Positions 28,631 to 37,354 of a stretch of DNA of 64,000 nt are shown in pieces. The position numbers and the translations under genes are program-made. The notes under the pieces were generated by a model. It worked only from the letters and a program-made list of their open reading frames with translations, made no database searches and was not told the origin of the DNA. The stretch is from Pseudarthrobacter polychromogenes (GTDB lineage: Bacteria; Actinomycetota; Actinomycetes; Actinomycetales; Micrococcaceae). The first letter of the stretch is position 1. Each line of letters opens with the position of its first letter. The stretch is from NCBI RefSeq assembly GCF_014644495.1, contig NZ_BMKU01000010.1:62001-126000 (forward strand), given 5' to 3'.

Positions 28631-29848
28631 CTACCCCAGCGGCGTTACCCACTCGCCCCCGCGCAGGACTCCTGCAAGATCCAGGTCCCGGTCGACAATG
28701 ACGAGGTCAGCCCGCATGCCCGCGGGGAGATCGCCCACGTGCGGCGACAGTCCCAGTACGGAGGCAGGCACGGCCGTCGCCGCGCGGACCGCATCCTGCA
28801 GTGGGACACCTGCTGCCACCGCGGACCGGACAACGTCCAGCAAGGTAGCGGTTCCGCCGGCAATTGCCCCAGTGTTGTCCACCCTCGCCACGCCCTGGTT
28901 TACCGTGACAGCCAGCGTACCCAGGCGGTACTGGCCATCCTGCAGTCCAGTGGCGGCCATCGAGTCGGTCACCAGTGCAATGTTTTCCGCCCCCACCAGC
29001 TCGAACACCATCTTGACCGTCTCAGGGGCCAGATGAACTCCGTCCGCGATCAGCTCCACCACGGCGTTGCCGGCATGGGCCGCGCTGATGCTGGCCGCTA
29101 CCGGGCCGGGAGAGCGGTGGTGCAAGCTGGGCATCGCATTGAACAGGTGCGTGACGGTTGGGCGTATCCGTCCGGTGGAATTCCCTGCCCCAGCCAGTCC
29201 TGTGGCTGCCTGGTCCAGGAAGGAAGCAGCGGTGCGGTGGTCTGCCGCAGTGTGGCCCAGGGAGGGAATGACCCCCCGCGCAGTGAGCATTTCCACCAGG
29301 GCCGCAGCGCCAGGGAGCTCGGCCGCCAGCGTCATGGACACCAGCGAGGGTCCGGCGGCCTCAAACAGCTTGGCCACAAGTCCTGCATCCGGCCCACGCA
29401 ACAGCGCGAGATCATGCGCGCCGCATTGTCCCGAAGCGAGGAAGGGGCCCTCCAGGTGGGAACCAGCGATCAGCCCTTCGTCAGCCAAGTCCCGCAGGAC
29501 TGTGACGTTCCGGACCAGGTTTTCGGGCGATCCCGTGACCAGGCTTGCCAGCAGTGTGGTGGTTCCACGGCTGTGCAGATAGCTTGCCGCTAACCGGGCA
29601 CCTTCGGCGGATCCTTCGGAGAAGTCCGATCCCAGCGCCCCATGGCAATGCAGGTCCACCAGCCCGGGCATCAGGATGCGCCCGGCCGCCTCAGGTAAGG
29701 CACCTTCAGCCCCGCCTAAGCCCAATACGGGAAATTCCGACGCCGGACCAGCGTAGGTGATCACGCCGCCGTCGATCCCTACTACACCATCGGGGACGTC
29801 CATGCTTCCGGTGACGATGCGGCCGCGAAGTATCAAGCCACTGCCCAC
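28631..29848 (-). CDS. nagA: N-acetylglucosamine-6-phosphate deacetylase, first paralogue
   Basis: Removes acetate from GlcNAc-6-P. 405 residues from the GTG at 29848, with GGGAG 8 bp upstream. Motifs: LVDLHCHGALGSDF, HLEGPF, SLGHTAADH, THLFNAMPSLHHR and LVTDSMAATG with the catalytic Asp. An open frame runs on to 29983, but that extension overlaps an IclR remnant and has no NagA similarity. About half the residues match the second NagA (45401-46645). It is not linked to any nag gene here, so its duty may be cell-wall amino-sugar recycling. Confidence 0.92.
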   Translation of the reverse strand: MGSGLILRGRIVTGSMDVPDGVVGIDGGVITYAGPASEFPVLGLGGAEGALPEAAGRILMPGLVDLHCHGALGSDFSEGSAEGARLAASYLHSRGTTTLLASLVTGSPENLVRNVTVLRDLADEGLIAGSHLEGPFLASGQCGAHDLALLRGPDAGLVAKLFEAAGPSLVSMTLAAELPGAAALVEMLTARGVIPSLGHTAADHRTAASFLDQAATGLAGAGNSTGRIRPTVTHLFNAMPSLHHRSPGPVAASISAAHAGNAVVELIADGVHLAPETVKMVFELVGAENIALVTDSMAATGLQDGQYRLGTLAVTVNQGVARVDNTGAIAGGTATLLDVVRSAVAAGVPLQDAVRAATAVPASVLGLSPHVGDLPAGMRADLVIVDRDLDLAGVLRGGEWVTPLG

Positions 29849-29946
29849 TGCCACTCCCGCCGTCAGCCGAAAAGAGGAGGCCCGGACGGGCCGCCGCTTC
29901 GGATTATGCCACGCAGGCCAGCGACGGTTACGTTCCCGCTGTCGCC

Positions 29947-30351
29947 ATGAGGCAACCAGCTCGGCATCGGAGGCAACAGGCACTCATTGACAGGCTCTTC
30001 TCGCGCGCGGCAACTGAGGTTGCCTACAGGGTGGGCGGCCGGATGCCGTTGCGCACCACTGCCGGCGGGCAGGTCCTGCTGGCCTATGCCGGCCCCGAAC
30101 TGGAGGCGGAGATCCTTGCCCAGCCTGCCCCCACCGAGCGGGGCGCCGGCGAGGTTTCCGCTACTGAACTGCCCGCTGCGCTGGCGGGCGTCAAAAAGTC
30201 CGGCGCCGCCGTCGTCCGCCTGACCCAGCCGTCCCGGACGATCTACGTCGCAGCCCTCATCCACGGAGCCGACAGCGGAGCGGTGGCTGCGCTCTCCGTT
30301 GTGGTTCCCGGCCCGCCGCCGCACGTGCAATATCCCCGGGGAGCCCCTTGA
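29947..30351 (+). pseudogene. Truncated IclR-family regulator, effector domain only
   Basis: The translation contains YRVGGRMPLRTTAGGQVLLAY and GAVAALSVVVPGP, which are the start and end of an IclR ligand-binding domain. The N-terminal helix-turn-helix and most of the linker are absent, and nothing matching them precedes it; the upstream DNA is the start region of the divergent nagA. It probably cannot bind DNA and looks like a deletion remnant of an IclR gene. It may once have controlled nagA. Confidence 0.6.
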
Positions 30352-30441
30352 AAGTTACAGCCCCGTTATGTCCGGCGGCGGCCAAACCCCTTAAGCTAAT
30401 AAACACTAAGTATGCTTCCTATCTCTAAAGGGGTTGTACCA

Positions 30442-31290
30442 ATGCGAAAAGTACCTGCGCTTGGATTGATGACGGCAGCAATGTTGGCCCTTGCAGGCTG
30501 CACGGGCGGTGGCGGTGAAGCTGCGAGCCCCTCGGCCTCGGAAACACCCTCACCAACGGCGGAGGCAAAGGTGTACAGCGAGGACGAGCTCCGCGAGTTG
30601 ATCTCCGGCATGACGGACGACGACGGCAACGAGCTCATGCTGTACTCCAAGGAGCAGGTGGACCAGGGCGGCAACATCGCCAACCTCCTCCTGAGCACCG
30701 CGACCATTGACCCTGAAGACTGCAAGGACATCGCCACCGCGGGACTGCTGGACACCGTGGAGAGCGGCGAGATCGCCGTCGCGCTCTCCGAAGGCGACCA
30801 GCCTCGGACGCTGTCTGCACAGTCCGGCAGCGAGGGGCCGGACGCCGTCGAGGTCCTGGATGAGATCAGCGGCAAGATGGACCAGTGCGCCAACTTCTCG
30901 GTCCAGGCACTGGGGCAGACTTACGAGGTGACCAGCGAGGAGGTCCAGGCGGACACCGACGCTGAAAAGACCTTCGCCACCCTCAGCTCGCGCAGCGGCG
31001 ATAACCAGCAGAAGCTGATGCAGGTCTCCGCTGCCGAGGGCACGCTGCTGGTGGTTGCCACCAAGAGCGGCGCTAACCTGGGTGATCCGGACCAGAAGGA
31101 ACTTGAGGACCTCATTAATGAGGTGCTGGAGAAGGCCGACGGCGGAAGCGCCACGTCCAGCCCGACGTCCACCAGCACATCCGGTTCCACGAGCACGTCG
31201 TCGCCGAGCGGGTCGGCCTCGCCGTCCGAGACGGAGAGCGAGCCGGAAGAAACCGGGATGACCTCGCCTTCGCCGACGGCGTCGAGCTAG
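30442..31290 (+). CDS. Secreted lipoprotein, Ser/Thr-rich tail
   Basis: 282 residues from the ATG at 30442, with AAAGGGG 9 bp upstream. The signal peptide ends in lipobox LAGC (Cys near residue 20), followed by a low-complexity Ser/Thr/Pro linker. The central domain of about 180 residues has two Cys (about residues 93 and 151: EDCKDI, DQCANF) and resembles actinobacterial DUF5642-like lipoproteins only loosely. The last 50 residues are Ser/Thr/Glu-rich. A terminator follows. Function unknown. Confidence 0.85.
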   Translation: MRKVPALGLMTAAMLALAGCTGGGGEAASPSASETPSPTAEAKVYSEDELRELISGMTDDDGNELMLYSKEQVDQGGNIANLLLSTATIDPEDCKDIATAGLLDTVESGEIAVALSEGDQPRTLSAQSGSEGPDAVEVLDEISGKMDQCANFSVQALGQTYEVTSEEVQADTDAEKTFATLSSRSGDNQQKLMQVSAAEGTLLVVATKSGANLGDPDQKELEDLINEVLEKADGGSATSSPTSTSTSGSTSTSSPSGSASPSETESEPEETGMTSPSPTASS

Positions 31291-31306
31291 TTACTGCACG
31301 TCTCTG

Positions 31307-31341
31307 GGAAGGCGGGTGGACCTTGGGTCCACCCGCCTTCC
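31307..31341 (+). terminator. Strong terminator between convergent genes
   Basis: Perfect 16-bp stem (GGAAGGCGGGTGGACC and its complement) with a TTG loop, followed by TTGTATT. It ends the lipoprotein transcript and, being symmetrical, may also end the dTMP-kinase-like transcript. Confidence 0.88.
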
Positions 31342-31363
31342 TTGTATTACAGCCTGCGCCCGC

Positions 31364-31969
31364 TTACGTGGAGGCCGGGTGGCGTCCCTCTACAGGGGCC
31401 CGTCCCAGACCGCGCACCACTCCGGCCAGGCGGCGCGCCAACTCCGGACCGGAGACCGAGGCGTCCACTTTCTCGAAGCTCCCGTACTCGGGCAGCTCGC
31501 GGTAGGCGCGGGCGAAAGCAGCCAGGTCCTCCAGCGTCTCGGCATCCGTGCCGCGGGCGGCGATGCGCCGATGCGCAACGGCCGGGTCCACGTCCAGGTG
31601 CACCACGGCGTCAGCGGCAGGGAGTGCACCGAGCAGCCAGGGAAGCAGACGGCCGCGAGGCAGCCCCTTCGTGGCGCGCAGGGCCAGCTGGCAGTACAGG
31701 TGCCGGTCCATCACCACCAGGCCGTCAGCCCGGCTGGCCCGCAGGTGGTTCACCAGCACGTTCCACACCCGGAACGCGGTCTCCAGGGCATCGGCAACGC
31801 GGGGCGGCAGCCGGAAGCCCAGCCTGGTGCCCAGGACTGACATGCTGCGCCGGCCCGCGTGGTTGTTCAACAGCGTGGCCGTGCCTCCGTCGGCACGGAT
31901 GGATGACACCAGGGCCTGGGCGGCCGTGGACTTCCCGGAACCGTCGATTCCGGTCAGGACAATAAGCAA
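31364..31969 (-). CDS. Thymidylate-kinase-like P-loop kinase
   Basis: 201 residues from a TTG at 31969 preceded by AAGGAGG 4 bp upstream, one of the best ribosome-binding sites in the window. Walker A is LTGIDGSGKSTAAQ at the very N-terminus, then VVMDRHLYCQLALR (DR-H/Y motif) and HLDVDPAVAHRRIAARG. An ATG at 31987 is an alternative. The frame is open for another 740 bp upstream, but that part has no kinase similarity. It is divergent from typical Tmk (LID region altered), so it may act on another nucleotide or sugar. Confidence 0.85.
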   Translation of the reverse strand: MLIVLTGIDGSGKSTAAQALVSSIRADGGTATLLNNHAGRRSMSVLGTRLGFRLPPRVADALETAFRVWNVLVNHLRASRADGLVVMDRHLYCQLALRATKGLPRGRLLPWLLGALPAADAVVHLDVDPAVAHRRIAARGTDAETLEDLAAFARAYRELPEYGSFEKVDASVSGPELARRLAGVVRGLGRAPVEGRHPAST

Positions 31970-32206
31970 GTGGCCTCCTTCCGCCATGGGGTTTAACGCA
32001 GGGTGTGCCGTGGAAGTCCCGGCTGAGTCCCAATTCACAGGTTCACCGCCCATTTCACAGGTCCAGGCCGGCGTTTCATAGTCCGGGCTGCGGGAAAAGC
32101 CAGGGCCGGCGCTTCCTGCTGCCGGGCAGCGCCAGCCCGTAGGCTGGAGTGCGGTGCGGGGACAACCCCGGCCGAACGCCGCAGTTCCCGAGCGAAAGGC
32201 AGAACC

Positions 32207-32467
32207 ATGACTGCTAGCAATGACGAGCCGCAGAACGCCGCAGACCTTCGGGGGCCGGGTGATCCGGACGAAGCCAAGGAGCCCAAGCAGGCCCCGCAGA
32301 GCGGCCAGCATCCGGAACTGCCGGGTGCCAGCAATATCCGCGAGGAGCAGCAGGGCCACGCCGCCGGGACCGTCCCCGCGTCCTACTCCGGCAGCGGCGA
32401 CCCGTCCCAGAAGGACAAACCGGAGGATGCCCTGGAGGAACCGGGAACCTGGGACGACGAGGTCTGA
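32207..32467 (+). CDS. Small disordered hydrophilic protein
   Basis: 86 residues, rich in Asp, Glu, Gln, Pro and Gly, without hydrophobic segments; probably intrinsically disordered. GAAAGGC lies about 9 bp upstream of the ATG. It ends 7 bp before the dehydratase gene and is likely co-transcribed with it. No family is recognised. Confidence 0.65.
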   Translation: MTASNDEPQNAADLRGPGDPDEAKEPKQAPQSGQHPELPGASNIREEQQGHAAGTVPASYSGSGDPSQKDKPEDALEEPGTWDDEV

Positions 32468-32474
32468 TGCACCA

Positions 32475-33410
32475 ATGATTGCCCGCGTCGACGTGGAACA
32501 GGCAGCACGAAGGACCGCCGGCCTCACCCGGCTGACGCCTGTCCTGGAAGGCGACCCCGGAGACTTTCCCGGCCCGGTGTGGTTCAAATGCGAATTTATG
32601 CAGCACACGGGAACCTTCAAGGTCCGGGGCGCCCTGAACCGCGTCCTCGCTGCCAGGGAACGCGGTGAGCTGAAACCGGAGGTTGGCGTCGTGGTTGCCT
32701 CCGGAGGCAACGCCGGCCTGGCCAATGCCTACGCGGCTGTGCAGGTTGGTGTGCCCGCAACGGTGTTTGTTCCCGCCGCCGCCCCTGCAGTGAAGGTCCG
32801 CAAGCTGAAAGCCATCGGAGCGACGGTGGTTCAGGGCGGCGCCGAGTACGCGGACGCATACCAGGCGGCCGTCGGGCATGCCCGGGAAGCCGGCGCCGTC
32901 TATTGCCACGCCTATGACCAGCCCGAAATTGCCGCCGGCGCCGGAACCGTGGGACTGGAACTTCTCGACCAGGTGGGCGGGGTGGACACCGTGCTGGTTG
33001 CAGTGGGAGGAGGCGGCCTGATGGCAGGAATCGCCGCAGCCGTGGAGGGCAGGGCCAAGGTGGTGGCCGTGGAGCCGGAATCGGCTCCCACGCTGAACGC
33101 TGCGCTGGCGGCCGGACAACCGGTGGACGTCCCGGTGGCAGGAATTGCGGCAGACTCCCTTGGTGCCCGCCGCATCGGCGACATCGGCTTCTCCGTGGCG
33201 GTCCGCGCCGGCGTCGAAAGCGTCCTGGTGTCCGACGCCGACATCATCGAAGCGCGTAGGAAGCTGTGGGACGGCTACCGGATCGTCGTGGAGCACGGCG
33301 CGGCCGCGGCCTATGCCGCGCTTACTTCCGGCGCCTACACGCAGGGCGTGGGCGAACGGCTGGCGGTCATACTGTGCGGGGCGAACACGGACCCGGCCAC
33401 CCTCAAGTAG
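32475..33410 (+). CDS. PLP-dependent threonine/serine dehydratase
   Basis: 311 residues of fold-type II PLP enzymes. KCEFMQHTGTFKVRGALN contains the Schiff-base Lys, VVASGGNAGLANAYAA is the substrate loop and VAVGGGGLMAGIA binds the PLP phosphate. No ACT regulatory domain is present, so it is a catabolic-type or racemase-like enzyme. The ATG at 32475 lies 7 bp after the preceding stop, suggesting translational coupling. Serine/threonine dehydratase is the likely activity; a serine racemase cannot be excluded. Confidence 0.92.
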   Translation: MIARVDVEQAARRTAGLTRLTPVLEGDPGDFPGPVWFKCEFMQHTGTFKVRGALNRVLAARERGELKPEVGVVVASGGNAGLANAYAAVQVGVPATVFVPAAAPAVKVRKLKAIGATVVQGGAEYADAYQAAVGHAREAGAVYCHAYDQPEIAAGAGTVGLELLDQVGGVDTVLVAVGGGGLMAGIAAAVEGRAKVVAVEPESAPTLNAALAAGQPVDVPVAGIAADSLGARRIGDIGFSVAVRAGVESVLVSDADIIEARRKLWDGYRIVVEHGAAAAYAALTSGAYTQGVGERLAVILCGANTDPATLK

Positions 33411-33447
33411 CCGGGTCCGCTGGCAGAGTGCCTGTCTGTGGCAGGAA

Positions 33448-33786
33448 TCAGCTGCAGAACTGGCTGTACGTGCTGCCGGCTTCCTCGTAGTCTGCCGTCA
33501 GTTCGGCGAGCTTGTCCTCGTCCGGAGTCTCTTTTGCCTGCTCGTCCGTGTATTCGATGATCGACTCAAGCGCACCCTTGAGGTCGTCCGAGGCAACGGC
33601 GTGGATGGGCCGGATTTGGTTGGCCAGGCGGTTCATGCCGGTCTTGCCGGCGTTGTTGGCCGGGTTCGACACAACGGACTGGATCCGCTCGCAGGTTTCT
33701 GCGGTGGTGAGCTGGTTCGAGGCGGTGCAGGCCGTTGCGGAGACAACGAGGCCGGCGGCGATCAGGGCTGTGGCGAATTTCTTCAT
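33448..33786 (-). CDS. Small lipoprotein
   Basis: 112 residues with a signal peptide ending in lipobox SATAC (Cys20). The remaining ~90 residues are helical and charged, with Cys at about 32 and 111 (ETCERI, SQFCS) able to form a disulfide. TGAGGGATCC lies just upstream of the ATG. No known domain. Divergent from the beta-propeller gene. Confidence 0.8.
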   Translation of the reverse strand: MKKFATALIAAGLVVSATACTASNQLTTAETCERIQSVVSNPANNAGKTGMNRLANQIRPIHAVASDDLKGALESIIEYTDEQAKETPDEDKLAELTADYEEAGSTYSQFCS

Positions 33787-33857
33787 GGATCCCTCAGTAG
33801 TTGATTGAGGTTTCGATTGTAAGCAGAATCCTGAACAGTACGCCGGTCCCCGGCGCT

Positions 33858-33880
33858 GCCCCCTTCACTGTGAAGGGGGC
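33858..33880. repeat. Short perfect hairpin in a divergent promoter gap
   Basis: 11-bp arms GCCCCCTTCAC / GTGAAGGGGGC with a 1-nt centre. It lies between two divergent genes (33448-33786 and 33988-34929) and has no T-run, so it is unlikely to be a terminator for either; an operator or leader hairpin is possible. Confidence 0.5.
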
Positions 33881-33987
33881 GCCGGGCTCTGGCGGGGCTT
33901 TCGTGGGGAAGCTTAAAATGGGATCACCATCGTGCGGAGCTGCCGCAGATTGGGCCCCGCGCATCAGCCCAATTCCAGGAGCCTATT

Positions 33988-34929
33988 ATGCGCAAAACAG
34001 TACGACGCCGTGCCGTTGGTGGATTTATCGCACTTCTGGCCTTACTGCTGCCCACGGCAGTGCCGGCAGGCGCATCCACTCCTTCCAAAGACGATGTCAT
34101 AGTCCTCCGCGGGGCCACTTCCGCCGAAGGCATTGCGGCGGGCGGGGGAACAACCTTCTACGCCGGCGAACTGCTTACTGGCGATATCTTCCGCGGCGAC
34201 ATCCATGATGGAAAGGCCAAGCGCTTTATCGACGTGCCCGAAGGCCGGATGGCTGTCGGCATGAAGGCGGATACCCGCAACGACCTGCTGTTTGTGGCAG
34301 GCGGTAGCACTGGCAAGGCGTACGTCTACAACACTGACACCCGCAAGCAGGTCAAGGAGTATGACCTGGCTCCCGGCTTCATTAATGACGTCACACTCAG
34401 CAGCGACGGCGCCTGGTTTACCAATTCGGCCACTCCCGAGCTCTATTTCGTCCCTGTGAGCCGGCGGGGCGAGCTGGGGGGAGCAGCGGATGTAGAGACG
34501 CTGAAAGTGGGCGGTGAGGCGGGCACACCCCTGCAACCCGGCCAGTTCGGGTTCAACGGCATCGCAGCAGCCGACGAGGACGACGTCCTGATTGTGGCCC
34601 ACACACAAAACCAGGCCCTCTATGCCGTGGATCCGGACTCGGGAAAGAGCAGCAGGATCAAGGGGCCGAACCTGGAGTTCGTCGATGGCATCCTGGTCAA
34701 GGACCGAACTGTATGGGCGGTCCAGAACATGGCTAACCAGGTCAGCCGCCTCAAACTCTCCGAGAACTTCTCTTCCTTCAGGGTTAGGGACGTCATCACC
34801 AGCAAGCACTTCAATATCCCGACGACGGTGGCCAGGTTCGGAGACACGCTCGCCGCGGTCAACGCCAAGTTCGGACAGCAGCCACCGCCAACCCAGTATG
34901 AAGCAGTCCTGGTCCCGGCCTGGGACTAG
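33988..34929 (+). CDS. Secreted beta-propeller (SMP-30/NHL-like) protein
   Basis: 313 residues. The signal peptide (about 1-30) ends AGASTPSKDD. The mature part consists of repeated ~40-residue beta units (FYAGELLTGDIFRGD, LFVAGGSTGKAYVYN, FINDVTLSSDGAWFTN, VWAVQNMANQVSRL), like extracellular SMP-30/gluconolactonase-type propellers. No catalytic set can be named. AGGAG lies 7 bp before the ATG. Monocistronic. Confidence 0.85.
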   Translation: MRKTVRRRAVGGFIALLALLLPTAVPAGASTPSKDDVIVLRGATSAEGIAAGGGTTFYAGELLTGDIFRGDIHDGKAKRFIDVPEGRMAVGMKADTRNDLLFVAGGSTGKAYVYNTDTRKQVKEYDLAPGFINDVTLSSDGAWFTNSATPELYFVPVSRRGELGGAADVETLKVGGEAGTPLQPGQFGFNGIAAADEDDVLIVAHTQNQALYAVDPDSGKSSRIKGPNLEFVDGILVKDRTVWAVQNMANQVSRLKLSENFSSFRVRDVITSKHFNIPTTVARFGDTLAAVNAKFGQQPPPTQYEAVLVPAWD

Positions 34930-35248
34930 GACTGGGGCGCCGGTTGTTGTGCGTCACTGGTGGAGGTTTTGCCCGCCAGGACGCTGCCGCTCCTGCAGGC
35001 GGCTGCGGGCCGGCCCCGCGGCAACGCCGGCACGAACTGAACGCAACGGAACAATATCTCCCATTTAGCCCCGTCAAACCCTTGACCAGACTTGTAAAGC
35101 GCTGATAGAAGTTAAGGGCAGAAAACGGTTTCCGCCGCATCCCAAACCCACCCTTCCTTCGTGACGGGCGGCCTTTCGGGTCGGGATGAAACGTTCCAAA
35201 CTGTCGTGCGGCAGACTCAGCTGCCGCCGCATCAAAGGAGATGTTCTT
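34930..35248 (+). promoter_or_regulatory. 319-bp gap with promoter and LacI-type operator of PL11 gene
   Basis: A promoter is visible: TTGACC (35082-35087), an 18-bp spacer, then TAGAAG (35106-35111). GAAAACGGTTTCC (35121-35133), a LacI-family CG-centred operator, lies just downstream, where a repressor would block transcription. The same site type occurs at 41334. The rest of the gap shows nothing recognisable. Confidence 0.55.
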
Positions 35249-37258
35249 TTGGCTTATCCCTCGAAATGTTCCCCCACGCCCCGTCCAGGTTTGCGGTCCG
35301 GCCGTGGCTGGAAGGCCGCTCCGCTGGCAGCGGCTGCTTCCCTCACCGCCGCTGCGCTGGCGTTCACCGGCGTACCGCTCGCGCAGGCCAACCCCAGCAC
35401 CGCACCCGGGCAGTCCGGTAAGGCAGAGTTGAAGCGCCAGGTGGAGAACCTGGACCGGGCACCTGTCGCAGTGCTTACGGACCAGGGCGTCACGCTGGGC
35501 TGGCGCATGCTGGGCCTGGACCAGGACAGCGTGGGCTTCCACGTGATCCGCGACGGCGTCCAGCTCACCGAAGAGCCCATCCGCAACACCACCACATTCG
35601 TTGACCCGTCCGGAACCGCGGCCTCCACGTACGTCATCAAGACCGTGGGAAACGGCAACGGGCAGGACAAGCTCAGCGCGGAATTCACCCCGCTGGCCCA
35701 GAACTACTTGTCCATTAAGCTGGACAAGCCCGCCGACGGCGTCAGCAAGGATGGGAAGCCGTACACCTACTCGGCCAACGATTCCAGCGTTGCGGACCTC
35801 GACGGAGATGGCAGCTACGAAATCATCCAGCTCTGGAACCCCTCCAATGCGCAGGACAACTCCAGGTCCGGATTTACCGGCAACGTCTACGTGGACGCCT
35901 ACAAGATGGATGGCACCAAGCTGTGGCGCATCGACCTGGGCCACAACATCCGCGCCGGCGCCCACTACACCCAGCTCCTGGCGTATGACTTCGACGGTGA
36001 TGGCAAGGCCGAAGTGTCCATGAAGACGGCGGACGGCACCAGGGACGGGGCCGGAACCGTGATCGGCGACCCCACAGCGGACTACCGCAACAGCGCCGGT
36101 TATGTCCTGTCCGGTCCGGAGTTCCTCACAGTGTTCAACGGAGCAACCGGCACCATCATGGATACGGTGGCCTACGATCCGCCGCGCGGCAACGTCTCCG
36201 CCTGGGGCGACGGGTACGGCAACCGCGTGGACCGTTTCCTGGCCGGCGTCGCCTACCTCGACGGCGAAAAGCCGTCCATGATGTTCAGCCGCGGCTACTA
36301 CACCCGCACCGTGCTGGTCACCTATGACCTGGTGGACGGCAAGCTGGTGAAGCGCTGGACCTTCGACTCGGACATTGCCGGCGCCGAATACAAGGGCCAG
36401 GGCAACCACAATCTCTCGGTCGCTGACGTGGACCAGGACGGCAAGGACGAATTTGTCTTCGGCTCCATGACTATCGACGACGACGGCTCGGTCCTCTACA
36501 ACACCAAGCTGGGCCACGGCGATGCGATGCACACCAGCGATTTTGACCCCTCCCGCCCCGGGCTGGAGGTCTTCGCCGTCCACGAGAGCATGAGCCAAAG
36601 CGGCAACCGTGGCGCCACCTTCCGCGACGCCGCCACCGGTGAGGTGCTCTGGAGCATCCCCGCCATCCGGGACACCGGCCGCGGTGCCGCCGGCGACATC
36701 GATCCCCGCTACGCCGGCGCTGAGGGCTGGGCGGTAGGCGGCGACGCCTCCTGGAACTCCCCGCGGGGCCAGCTGATGTCCGCCAAGGGCGAGCTGATTG
36801 CCGAGAGCATCCCCGCCGCCAACTTCCTGGCATGGTGGGACGGCGACCTGCTCCGCGAGATCGTCGACCACGACTTCGACGCAGCCGCCGGCGTGGGCGT
36901 GCCCACGATCTCGAAGTGGAACTGGGAAACGGAGTCCAGCGACAGGCTCCTCACTATCACCGGCGCACGCACCAACAACCACACCAAGGGCAACCCGTCC
37001 CTGCAGGCTGACCTGCTGGGTGACTGGCGCGAGGAACTTGCCTTCCCGTCGTCGGACAGCACCGAGCTGCGGATCTACACCAGCACCTCGCCCACCGAGG
37101 TCCGGCTCCGCACCCTGATGCACGACACCGTCTACCGCACCGCAGTGGCCCGCGAGAACGTGGCCTACAACCAGCCGCCGCACCCGAGCTTCTTCATCGG
37201 CGAGGGCATGGAAACCCCGGCCGCGCCGTCGGTGGCCTACGCAGGCACCGGCAAGTAA
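35249..37258 (+). CDS. Secreted rhamnogalacturonan lyase, PL11 family
   Basis: 669 residues from a TTG at 35249 with AAAGGAG 8 bp upstream; an ATG at 35186 lies before the ribosome-binding site. The signal peptide ends near VPLAQANPS. The mature protein has an N-terminal beta-domain and an eight-bladed propeller carrying Ca-binding DLDGDG, DFDGDG and DVDQDG motifs, as in YesW/YesX: VADLDGDGSYEIIQLWNPSN, GHGDAMHTSDFDP and DLLGDWREEL. It cleaves the rhamnose-galacturonate backbone of pectin outside the cell by beta-elimination. A strong terminator follows. Confidence 0.95.
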   Translation: MAYPSKCSPTPRPGLRSGRGWKAAPLAAAASLTAAALAFTGVPLAQANPSTAPGQSGKAELKRQVENLDRAPVAVLTDQGVTLGWRMLGLDQDSVGFHVIRDGVQLTEEPIRNTTTFVDPSGTAASTYVIKTVGNGNGQDKLSAEFTPLAQNYLSIKLDKPADGVSKDGKPYTYSANDSSVADLDGDGSYEIIQLWNPSNAQDNSRSGFTGNVYVDAYKMDGTKLWRIDLGHNIRAGAHYTQLLAYDFDGDGKAEVSMKTADGTRDGAGTVIGDPTADYRNSAGYVLSGPEFLTVFNGATGTIMDTVAYDPPRGNVSAWGDGYGNRVDRFLAGVAYLDGEKPSMMFSRGYYTRTVLVTYDLVDGKLVKRWTFDSDIAGAEYKGQGNHNLSVADVDQDGKDEFVFGSMTIDDDGSVLYNTKLGHGDAMHTSDFDPSRPGLEVFAVHESMSQSGNRGATFRDAATGEVLWSIPAIRDTGRGAAGDIDPRYAGAEGWAVGGDASWNSPRGQLMSAKGELIAESIPAANFLAWWDGDLLREIVDHDFDAAAGVGVPTISKWNWETESSDRLLTITGARTNNHTKGNPSLQADLLGDWREELAFPSSDSTELRIYTSTSPTEVRLRTLMHDTVYRTAVARENVAYNQPPHPSFFIGEGMETPAAPSVAYAGTGK

Positions 37259-37289
37259 GACGGCACATACGAACGGTTCTGCCCCGCAC

Positions 37290-37331
37290 AAAAGCGCCGC
37301 CCGCCTCTGCAATGAGGCGGGCGGCGCTTTT
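37290..37331. terminator. Bidirectional rho-independent terminator
   Basis: Perfect 18-bp stem AAAAGCGCCGCCCGCCTC with its complement, a 6-nt loop and T-tracts on both strands. It lies between the convergent PL11 and SRPBCC genes. Confidence 0.95.
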
Positions 37332-37354
37332 TGTTGCGCTCTGGCTGGACCCGG

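Noticed and set aside
29849..29983. Longer NagA start at 29983
   Set aside because: The extra 45 residues are basic and unlike any NagA N-terminus, and they overlap the IclR remnant; a GTG at 29848 has a good ribosome-binding site.
31970..32725. N-terminal extension of the thymidylate-kinase-like gene to 453 residues
   Set aside because: The extension runs through the divergent small gene and the dehydratase gene; Walker A sits right after a TTG with a perfect ribosome-binding site, giving a normal-length kinase.
34859..37312. An 817-residue open frame antisense to the PL11 lyase gene
   Set aside because: High-GC antisense openness. The plus-strand product has a signal peptide, Ca-binding repeats and a ribosome-binding site; the antisense product has no recognisable domain.
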